36,438 bases of DNA from NCBI GenBank assembly GCA_945865325.1, contig CAMBFA010000001.1:70645-107082 (forward strand), given 5' to 3'. The position numbers and the translations under genes were made by a program. Below are positions 24,019 through 32,786 of the stretch, in pieces (positions within the stretch are counted from its first letter, which is position 1; every line of letters begins with the position of its first letter). The notes beneath the pieces are model-generated. The model had not been told where the DNA came from and did not search any database. It saw only the letters and a list, made by a program, of their open reading frames with translations. Origin of the DNA: Candidatus Kuenenia stuttgartensis. GTDB lineage: Bacteria > Planctomycetota > Planctomycetia > Pirellulales > UBA1268.

Positions 24019-25610
24019 TGCCTGCCCCCCGCCTGACCTGCGCAGTGCTGGCGCTGGCGCTGGCGCTCCCGACGCGGCTGTGGGCCGACGATGGCGACGA
24101 GACTACTCCCCGCCCCGCGCGGCCGCGGGTCACAGCGGTCGACGCCGCCGAGGAGGAGGGGAAGAAGGATCCCACCACGCCGGTGCTCGACGACACCGCC
24201 TGGCGGAAGACGCTGGAGTCGCTGGCCACGCGGGCCGCCGCCCAGGGACATGACGCCCTCGCCGCCCACTTCCGCTCGTGGGAGATCCCAGAGCTCACCG
24301 ACCGGCAGGTGGTCGTCACGATCCCCTCCCGCCTCGAGGCCCCCGCCTGGATCGACGCGGCCCAAGAGCCTTTGTGGAATGAGTTCGTGGCGGCGCGGCG
24401 GCGGCATGCCGAGGCGACATTCGCCCGCGCCGTCGAGGCGGCCGAGGCCCACGACCGGCCCCGGACCCGTGACGAGCAGCGGGCCGACAGCGAGGCCGGC
24501 CTGAAGCCGCTGGCCCGGTGGGGAGGGGAGGCGATTGCCCTCCTCCACCGCACCCTCCGAGACGATCCCGACCATGCCCGGGCTCGGAATATCGGCAGCT
24601 GGGTGAAACGCGGCGAGGCGTGGGTCTCGACGTCGGTGGCGAAGCGACTCGACCGGGGCGAGGAGTTCGACGCGGCCTTCGGCTGGCTCCCCCGCGGCCG
24701 CCTCGAGCGCTACCGCTTGGGTGAGCGGTATGAATCGGGGAGGTGGGTGAAGACAGCCGACGACGATGCCCTGCCGCGAACCCTGAAGAAACCGTGGCGG
24801 CACGACAGTGATCACTGGCGGATCCGCTCGAGTGCACCACCGGCGGCGGCCGCCGAGCTCGCCGCCGAGCTGGAGACGTCGCTGCTGATCTGGCAGCAGG
24901 TCTTCGGCGCCTACGCCTGGGATCCGGCCGAGCTCGAACGCCGCTTTAAGGGACGGGGGCGGATGCCGGTCCGCGATCCCTACGCCGCCGTTCTCGTTCC
25001 TTCGCGGGAGGAGTATGTCGCCGAGGTGACGAAGTTCGAGCCGGCGGCGATCCGCAGCGACGCCATCTATTGGACACCGACGAAGACCGCCTGGTTCGCC
25101 GTCATGCCGGGGGACGGTGAGGGGATCGCCACGGCGGAGGCCCGGACCATCCGCCACGAGGGGGCCCATCAGCTGTTCGCCGAGGCCCGCTCGACAAGCC
25201 CGCTGGCGGGCGAGAACTGTGGCTTTTGGGCGATCGAGGCGGCCGCCTGTTATATGGAAAGCGCCGTCGCCACCCCCTTCGGCTGGACGCTCGGTGGCCC
25301 CGACGCCGGCCGCGTGCCGGCCGCTCGCGAACGGCTCCTGAACGACGGCTTCCAGATCCCTCTCGAGGAGCTCGCCGCGCTTGGGCGTCGCGAGCTGCAG
25401 GCCGACCAACGGCTTCCCCAGATCTACAGCCAGATCTCGGGGCTCGCCGATTTTTTCCTCAACGGCCAGAGGGGGCAGTACCGGGAGGCTTTCCTGGAGT
25501 ACCTCGAGCGGGTCTACACCGGGTCGGTCTCCCCTGACTCACTCGCGACGCTCTGCCGCCGCACCTACCCGCAGCTTGACGACGAATACCGCCGCCACCT
25601 GGCTCGTTGA
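24018..25610 (+). CDS. Exported DUF1570-type protein with HExxH motif
   Basis: 530 residues with a signal peptide (CAVLALALALPTRLWADD). A long helical, acidic/basic middle follows, which includes a module recognised in other planctomycete secreted proteins (HARARNIGSWVKRGEAWVS). The C-terminal third contains TIRHEGAHQLFAEA, with H380, E381 and H384 as a zinc-peptidase HExxH signature, then FWAIEAAACYMESA, where a Glu could be the third ligand. This is the DUF1570 pattern as I recall it, a family almost restricted to planctomycetes and thought to be peptidase-like without a known substrate. The start codon overlaps the isomerase stop. Its own stop lies within the promoter of the transketolase gene. 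Confidence 0.8.
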   Translation: MPAPRLTCAVLALALALPTRLWADDGDETTPRPARPRVTAVDAAEEEGKKDPTTPVLDDTAWRKTLESLATRAAAQGHDALAAHFRSWEIPELTDRQVVVTIPSRLEAPAWIDAAQEPLWNEFVAARRRHAEATFARAVEAAEAHDRPRTRDEQRADSEAGLKPLARWGGEAIALLHRTLRDDPDHARARNIGSWVKRGEAWVSTSVAKRLDRGEEFDAAFGWLPRGRLERYRLGERYESGRWVKTADDDALPRTLKKPWRHDSDHWRIRSSAPPAAAAELAAELETSLLIWQQVFGAYAWDPAELERRFKGRGRMPVRDPYAAVLVPSREEYVAEVTKFEPAAIRSDAIYWTPTKTAWFAVMPGDGEGIATAEARTIRHEGAHQLFAEARSTSPLAGENCGFWAIEAAACYMESAVATPFGWTLGGPDAGRVPAARERLLNDGFQIPLEELAALGRRELQADQRLPQIYSQISGLADFFLNGQRGQYREAFLEYLERVYTGSVSPDSLATLCRRTYPQLDDEYRRHLAR

Positions 25611-25636
25611 CGCCACTTCCCGCGCGATCCTAAACT
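25607..25636 (+). promoter_or_regulatory. Sigma-70-type promoter of the transketolase gene
   Basis: TTGACG (25607-25612) and TAAACT (25631-25636) are separated by 18 bp, close to the sigma-70 consensus, and lie 37 bp before the transketolase ATG. The -35 box overlaps the TGA stop codon of the upstream gene. Confidence 0.55.
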
Positions 25637-25673
25637 TCCCGCCACGCAGCCCAAGCCCCTCCAGGACCCGTCC

Positions 25674-27701
<2,028 letters not shown>

Positions 27702-27749
27702 CCGGTCGCAAAGCGGCGGAGTGCTTCATCCCTCTACCGCGTGAACCTG

Positions 27750-28817
27750 TCACGGCCGTACCCCGACGCGGATGCAGGCCGAATCAGCAGCGGCCGTGAA
27801 CGCCCCTGTCGTATCGGAGAGGGGAAACCATTCCGACACGAGCTCCGCGAACGGATAGCGGCCGTGGTGGCGCTCGAGGAACTCGACCGCGGCGATGAGA
27901 TCGTCGGGCCTGTAATTATGGAGGCCACGGATCGAGAGGCAGCGGCGGACGATCCCCTCGAGTGACACCGGCACATCGTGGCTGGGTGACACCGAACCGA
28001 CGAGGATCATGGTCCCCCCGACACGCAACGCCGGCAGGGCCGCCAGAAAGCCGGCATTCGTTCCCGAAACCTCGATGACGGCATCGAGGCTGCCGGCAAC
28101 GCCGGAGGCCCATTGGTCAGGATGGAACGCCGCGACGGCTCCGAAGGCCAACGCCCGACGACGCCGCGCCGCGTCCGGTTCGGCAACGATCACCCGCGCC
28201 CCGCTCGTCGTCGCGAAGGCGCACGCCGTGAGCCCCAACATCCCGGCCCCCACGATCCCCAGCTTCGCCCCGTCGATCTCACCGCAGGCCCTGATCGCGC
28301 CGGCCACCGTCGCCGTGGCGCAATTCGCCGGGCAGGCCACGGTGATCGGCAAGGCTTCGTCGAGTACGACCACGCAAGTTCCCGGGGCCAGGAGGCAATA
28401 TTCCGCGAGCCCTCCGGTCAAAGCACGGCGTCCGACCGCCCGCTCGTGGCCATACTTCACACCGCCGGTGCATTTCTGCGGATAGCCATTCATGCAGGCA
28501 GGGCACCTGCCGCACGCGGCCACGATCGCCCAGGTGACCCGACACCCGACCTCGATCGGTCGTCCACGACGATCGTGCCCGGCACACCCCGCTCCGCCAG
28601 CGACGATGTCGCCGATCATCTCGTGCCCGAGCACGGTCGGGATCGGTCCTTGGCGCCGCCCTTCCCAGGTGTGCCGATCACTGCCGCAGACCGTCATCGC
28701 GACCACCCTCACCAGCCATTCCCCTTCGACCGGCAGCGGGAGGGGAATGTCGCACGGCTCGAAGGTCCGGGGCACGCCGTCAAACACGACGGCCCGACTC
28801 GTCTCCGGGAGGGTCAT
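27750..28817 (-). CDS. Zinc-dependent alcohol dehydrogenase, phosphonate-cluster type
   Basis: 355 residues of the medium-chain dehydrogenase family. Catalytic zinc ligands are seen in TVCGSDRHTW (C44) and GHEMIGD (H65, E66). The structural zinc lobe is ACGRCPACMNGYPQKC with four cysteines (C102, C105, C108, C116). The NAD(P) fold has GIVGAGMLGL. The overall pattern matches the subfamily found next to phosphonate catabolism genes (the TIGR03366 type), and its neighbours here agree. It could oxidise a hydroxy-phosphonate or reduce an aldehyde product such as acetaldehyde from PhnX; which one is unknown. The ATG at 28817 overlaps the transporter stop (ATGA), so the two are coupled. Confidence 0.85.
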   Translation of the reverse strand: MTLPETSRAVVFDGVPRTFEPCDIPLPLPVEGEWLVRVVAMTVCGSDRHTWEGRRQGPIPTVLGHEMIGDIVAGGAGCAGHDRRGRPIEVGCRVTWAIVAACGRCPACMNGYPQKCTGGVKYGHERAVGRRALTGGLAEYCLLAPGTCVVVLDEALPITVACPANCATATVAGAIRACGEIDGAKLGIVGAGMLGLTACAFATTSGARVIVAEPDAARRRRALAFGAVAAFHPDQWASGVAGSLDAVIEVSGTNAGFLAALPALRVGGTMILVGSVSPSHDVPVSLEGIVRRCLSIRGLHNYRPDDLIAAVEFLERHHGRYPFAELVSEWFPLSDTTGAFTAAADSACIRVGVRP

Positions 28818-30130
28818 GGGGATGTTGTTCCCGCTGAATCGCCGTCGGCCGTCATCACGGCACCGCCGATCGAGTCGCCGGAGCTCGTGCGGCGGATGAA
28901 ATAGGCCATCGCCCAGACCAGAGAGATCATCAGGACAACCACCGCAGCCCAGCAGAGGGGTATGAAGAAACCGAGACTCCCAGCCCCTCCGGTGCCGAAC
29001 AGCCGCAGACACAAAACCGCGGCGTAGCCAAGATAGCCGAGGGCGTCGGCGACGTAGAGAAGATAGCCGACGTTGCCGCGCTCGCGGGTGACGGCGAAAA
29101 ATCGTTCGAAGACCGTGGTGTGAATGGCGACATAGGGGATGTAGAGCGACAGTCCGACGAGGACCATGAACGGCACCGGGGAAATGAGGCCCAATATCCG
29201 GCCGACGAGCGTGGCCGCCAACAACATCGCGCCGGCCATGCACACCCCCAGCGAAGCCAGGAACGCGCGTCGATTACCCCTGACGAGCACTGCCAGTCCA
29301 TTGACAACGATCACGCCCAGAGCGACCCAGAACTCGGAGACGGTGTAGAGCCGCGGCGGCACGTCGACGCCGAGCCCCGCCCAGAGCTGCGGGGCGAAGT
29401 CGGCTCGTATGCTCCGCAGGACGGTGACGACAAGGTACACGACGACGATCAACGTCAGGCCGGTCGCATGCCGGCTGTAGAGCGCCCGCCGCTGGCCACG
29501 ATCGATCGACTCGCGGACGCTCCGCGCTGCCTCGTCCTCCGGACACGGTGGCGGCGTCCACGCGAGCACCAGCACCGCCACGCCCAGCGGCACGGCAAAC
29601 ATCACCCCTGCCGTGGCGGGCATCCACGACTCGGTCACGCCCCGGCCGAGCAGCCAAACGCCGACGGTCTTCATCGCCCCATCGGCAAGGATGAAGCTCG
29701 TGCACAGGCCGGCCGCCAGCGCCTCGCTTGACCGTCGTCCCTCCAGAAAACCGAAGACGAGTCCAAACGTCATGCCCAGCGCCAGGCCATTGACGAACAA
29801 CCCCAGCGCCGCCCAAGGTCGGGGAAGCAAGCCGAAGGCCACCAATCCTACTTCGGCGAGGAAGACCAGCCCGAGCAGCGCTACGATGCGGTAGCGCGGC
29901 GGTAGTTCGGCGACGACACGGATCCCGGCGAACTTGGAGAGCGTGTAGCCGGCGACCTGCGTGAGAACGATGAGCTCTTTGAAGCCGAGCCCCCAGGCCC
30001 CCGAAGCGTCGTAGGTTCCCGCCGTGAACGGCTTCCGGAAGCCGTAAACACAAAAGTAGACGACGAAGGCCGCCACCATGGCGACGGCTTCGGAAGTGCG
30101 GATCGCGGTCAGGCGTCGCTCGTTGGGCAC
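28814..30130 (-). CDS. Major-facilitator-like transporter (DUF5690 type), putative phosphonate uptake
   Basis: 438 residues with about twelve hydrophobic segments. The N-terminal signature VVYFCVYGFRKPFTAGTYD is what I recall for the DUF5690 family of MFS-like transporters, known mostly from planctomycetes and Bacteroidota. VGYLLYVADALGYLGYAAVL near the end is also conserved. The role is inferred from location only: it is coupled to the alcohol dehydrogenase and divergent from PhnZ/FAD/PhnX-type genes, so a phosphonate or breakdown product is a reasonable cargo. It starts with GTG at 30130, with GAGG 7 nt upstream. No ABC-type phosphonate transporter is in the window. Confidence 0.8.
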   Translation of the reverse strand: MPNERRLTAIRTSEAVAMVAAFVVYFCVYGFRKPFTAGTYDASGAWGLGFKELIVLTQVAGYTLSKFAGIRVVAELPPRYRIVALLGLVFLAEVGLVAFGLLPRPWAALGLFVNGLALGMTFGLVFGFLEGRRSSEALAAGLCTSFILADGAMKTVGVWLLGRGVTESWMPATAGVMFAVPLGVAVLVLAWTPPPCPEDEAARSVRESIDRGQRRALYSRHATGLTLIVVVYLVVTVLRSIRADFAPQLWAGLGVDVPPRLYTVSEFWVALGVIVVNGLAVLVRGNRRAFLASLGVCMAGAMLLAATLVGRILGLISPVPFMVLVGLSLYIPYVAIHTTVFERFFAVTRERGNVGYLLYVADALGYLGYAAVLCLRLFGTGGAGSLGFFIPLCWAAVVVLMISLVWAMAYFIRRTSSGDSIGGAVMTADGDSAGTTSP

Positions 30131-30246
30131 GCTGCAGCCTCGACGCTTTCCTGGCGGGCGATTTGCAGTACTTTAGTCGACGACGACCACGATGTTCCAT
30201 GTGGATCGGATGAGCTCCGCCCAGCTCCACACAACGCCCCAAGCAC
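30131..30246. promoter_or_regulatory. Divergent control region of the phosphonate cluster
   Basis: These 116 bp separate the transporter (minus) and PhnZ-like (plus) starts and must hold the promoters for both arms. I see no strong consensus boxes and no long inverted repeat for a regulator. AT-richer DNA around 30160-30178 (ATTTGCAGTACTTTAGTC) is the best place for core promoter elements. No regulator gene lies in the cluster. Confidence 0.45.
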
Positions 30247-30798
30247 ATGGCAAGCCCCCACGACGCGCTCCGCGACCTGTTCGCCGCGCATGGACATTCC
30301 GCATACGGCGGCGAAGCGGTCACCCAGTGGGAGCATGCCTGCCAGGCGGCTTGCCTGGCAGAAAGCTCCGGGGCCGGTGCCGCCCTTGTGATCGCGGCCT
30401 TGGCCCACGATGTCGGCCATCTCCTCCACGCCCTTCCCGATGACGCCCCTGATCGCGGCATCGATGACGTCCACGAGCGGATCGGTGCGGAGTGGCTGGC
30501 AGCGTCGTTCCCAGAGGGGGTGGTGGCGCCGGTCCGGCTTCATGTGCCGGCGAAGCGCTATCTTTGCACCGTGGAAGAGGCCTATCTTGCGGGGCTCTCC
30601 CCGCCGTCGCTGACGAGCCTCGCGCTCCAAGGGGGCCCGATGTCGGCGGCCGAGGTGGCTGATTTCGAACGGCTTCCTTTCTCTGCCGATGCGGTGCGCC
30701 TGCGCCGTTGGGACGATGCTGCGAAGGTGAGCGGCCTTCCGACGCTCCCCTTCGAGCACTTCAAGCGGCACTTTGACGCGCTGCGGCACGGGGGGTGA
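30247..30798 (+). CDS. phnZ: PhnZ-like HD-domain phosphonate oxygenase
   Basis: 183 residues. The HD-fold mixed-valent diiron oxygenase PhnZ cleaves the C-P bond of 2-amino-1-hydroxyethylphosphonate to glycine and phosphate. Residues correspond to the characterised enzyme with a shift of 4-5: Y20 and E23 in SAYGGEAVTQWEH, then iron ligands H30, H54 and D55 (ALAHDVGH), H76 (DDVHERIG), H99 (VRLHVPAKRYLC) and D156 (LRRWDD). GGPMSAAEVADFE is also typical. The related TmpB enzymes use other substrates, so specificity is not assured. The 2-oxoglutarate hydroxylase PhnY that supplies its substrate is absent here. The stop lies 2 bp before the ATG of the FAD enzyme. Confidence 0.82.
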   Translation: MASPHDALRDLFAAHGHSAYGGEAVTQWEHACQAACLAESSGAGAALVIAALAHDVGHLLHALPDDAPDRGIDDVHERIGAEWLAASFPEGVVAPVRLHVPAKRYLCTVEEAYLAGLSPPSLTSLALQGGPMSAAEVADFERLPFSADAVRLRRWDDAAKVSGLPTLPFEHFKRHFDALRHGG

Positions 30799-30800
30799 TC

Positions 30801-31928
30801 ATGGAATCGAAGTCAGTCGGCATCGTCGGCGCTGGAATCGTCGGCCTCGCCTACGCCACGGCGGCTGCTGATCGTGGACACCGCATAACGCTCTTCGAGC
30901 GAGACCGCGCGGCAAGCAGCGCGTCGGTCCGCAACTTCGGCATGCTCTGGCCGATCGGCCAGGCCCTCACCCCTTCCTACGGCACAGCCCTGCGCTCCCT
31001 CGCACGGTGGCGGAGAATCGCTACCGAGACGGATCTATGGCTCAATCCCTGCGGCTCTCTCCACGTCGCCCACGAGGACGACGAGATGGAGGTGCTGCAG
31101 CAGTTCCACGCCGCCGCCGCCGCGGGTGGCATCGACTGCCAGCTCCTGAAATCAGCCGATGTGCTCAAAGTCTCGCCCCTGGCAAACCCGTCAGGGCTGC
31201 GCGGTGGCCTCTGGAGCCCGACCGAGACCGGCGTCGATCCGCGGACGAGCGTGGCGCGGATCGCCTCCCATCTTTCCGCCGCCCGTGGTGTCGACATTCG
31301 TTTCGACACCACCGTGACCGAGGCCTCCACGGAGCGCCTCCGCACGGCCGACGGCCGGATGCACCGCTTCGACCGGATCATCGTCTGCGGTGGCAGCGAC
31401 GTGGAATCGATCTATCCCGGCCTCCTTCGGGAGCAGGGCATCCGGCGCTGCAAGCTCCAGATGCTGGCGACCGCGCCGCATTCGGTGCCCATGGGGCCGT
31501 TCCTCGCCGGCGGGCTCACACTTCGGCATTACGGCAATTTCGCCGCCTGTCCGGCGCTCGCTGCGGTCAAGCGCCGCGTCGCGGGCGCGCACCCCGAGCT
31601 CGACCGTTTCGGGATCCATGTCATGATCGCCCAAAACCAGGATGGCCAGCTGATCCTCGGCGATTCCCACGAATACGACGACGACATCAGCCCGTTCGAC
31701 AAGGCGGAAATCGATGACCTCATCCTTCGCGAGCTCCACCGCATCGCCAGACTCCCGGCATGGTCGATCACCGAGCGCTGGCACGGCATCTACGGCAAGC
31801 ATCCATCGAGCGCGATTGTCCGCACCGAGCCAGAGCCCGGTGTGCATGTCCGCGTCGCCACGGGGGGCGCCGGCATGACGATGTCGTTCGGGCTGGCCGA
31901 GGAAGACTGGGCGACCTGGGACAGGTGA
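30801..31928 (+). CDS. FAD-dependent oxidoreductase of phosphonate clusters (DAO-like)
   Basis: 375 residues with a DadA/glycine-oxidase fold. The dinucleotide-binding motif is VGIVGAGIVGLAYA near the start, followed by the acidic residue in LFERD. SASVRNFGMLWPIGQ is typical of the FAD oxidoreductases recurrent in phosphonate operons (the TIGR03364 type). The C-terminal flavin loop GGAGMTMSFGLAEE is present. Enzymes of this group are reported to deaminate aminoethylphosphonate or its N-methyl forms to phosphonoacetaldehyde, which would suit the PhnX gene next door. The ATG at 30801 has a GGGGGTGA site just before it; the GTG at 30795 is less likely. No PhnW transaminase is seen, so this may replace it. 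Confidence 0.85.
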   Translation: MESKSVGIVGAGIVGLAYATAAADRGHRITLFERDRAASSASVRNFGMLWPIGQALTPSYGTALRSLARWRRIATETDLWLNPCGSLHVAHEDDEMEVLQQFHAAAAAGGIDCQLLKSADVLKVSPLANPSGLRGGLWSPTETGVDPRTSVARIASHLSAARGVDIRFDTTVTEASTERLRTADGRMHRFDRIIVCGGSDVESIYPGLLREQGIRRCKLQMLATAPHSVPMGPFLAGGLTLRHYGNFAACPALAAVKRRVAGAHPELDRFGIHVMIAQNQDGQLILGDSHEYDDDISPFDKAEIDDLILRELHRIARLPAWSITERWHGIYGKHPSSAIVRTEPEPGVHVRVATGGAGMTMSFGLAEEDWATWDR

Positions 31929-31931
31929 CGC

Positions 31932-32768
31932 ATGGGGTACACGATGAACGATGACGGGCGCATCAGGGCAGTGCTGCTCGACTGGGCGGGCACCGCCATT
32001 GACCATGGGAGCCGGGCGCCGGCCCGGGTGTTCGTCGAAGTCTTTGCCGCCGTCGGCATCGAGCTGACGGAGTCCGAAGCGCGCGGCCCGATGGGCCTCG
32101 CCAAACGCGACCATGTCGCGGCGATCCTCGCGCTCCCGAGGGTTCACGAGCTCTGGAGCCGGATTCACAAGCGCCATCCTTCGCCGGAGGACGTCGACGA
32201 CATCTACCGGAGGTTCCTCCCGCTCCAGAAAGCGGTGCTGGCCGACCACTGCGAGCCGATTCCAGGCGTCGTCGAAGCGGTCGATTTCTGCCGCCGCCAC
32301 GGGATCGCGATCGGCTCCACCACGGGCTACACCAGGGAGCTCATGGATGTCGTCATCCCGGCCGCCGCGCGGGCCGGATTTGCCCCGGACGTCGTCATCT
32401 GTTCCGACGAGATTTCGGCCGGCCGGCCGGCACCGTGGGCCAATTTCAGGGCTGCCGAGCGGCTGCGGATCTATCCCCCGGCAGCGATCGTCGTCATCGA
32501 CGACACGGCCCCGGGCGTGGCTGCCGGACGCAACGCCGGCATGCCAACGCTCGGCGTGACCCTCACCGGTAATGGCTTGGGCCTGTCGGCAGAAGCGCTG
32601 ACTCGCCTTGGGGCCGACGAACAGGCGCAGCGTGCTGCGGCCGTGGGCTCGATGCTCCTGGCCGCCGGTGCCGATGGCTGCCTAGGCGGCGTGGCAGATC
32701 TCCCGGCGTGGCTCGAGGCACGGGATTTCAGGTCCCCATGCGCGGTATTCCGCTCCAGCCGCGCGTGA
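31932..32768 (+). CDS. phnX: Phosphonoacetaldehyde hydrolase (phosphonatase)
   Basis: 278 residues of the HAD superfamily. PhnX splits phosphonoacetaldehyde to acetaldehyde and phosphate using a Schiff-base lysine. The nucleophile motif LLDWAGTAID (D17), EARGPMGLAKRDH with K58 at the Schiff-base position, IGSTTGYTRELMDVV, SAGRPAPW and VIDDTAPGVAAGRNAG are the diagnostic blocks. Length is normal. The ATG at 31932 and the one at 31944 are both possible; AGGTGA is very close to the first and GGGG precedes the second. It is 3 bp after the FAD oxidoreductase gene, as the last gene of the plus-strand arm. It is convergent with the phosphoesterase gene, 18 bp away. Confidence 0.93.
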   Translation: MGYTMNDDGRIRAVLLDWAGTAIDHGSRAPARVFVEVFAAVGIELTESEARGPMGLAKRDHVAAILALPRVHELWSRIHKRHPSPEDVDDIYRRFLPLQKAVLADHCEPIPGVVEAVDFCRRHGIAIGSTTGYTRELMDVVIPAAARAGFAPDVVICSDEISAGRPAPWANFRAAERLRIYPPAAIVVIDDTAPGVAAGRNAGMPTLGVTLTGNGLGLSAEALTRLGADEQAQRAAAVGSMLLAAGADGCLGGVADLPAWLEARDFRSPCAVFRSSRA

Positions 32769-32786
32769 ACGCGCCCTGCCGCCGAA

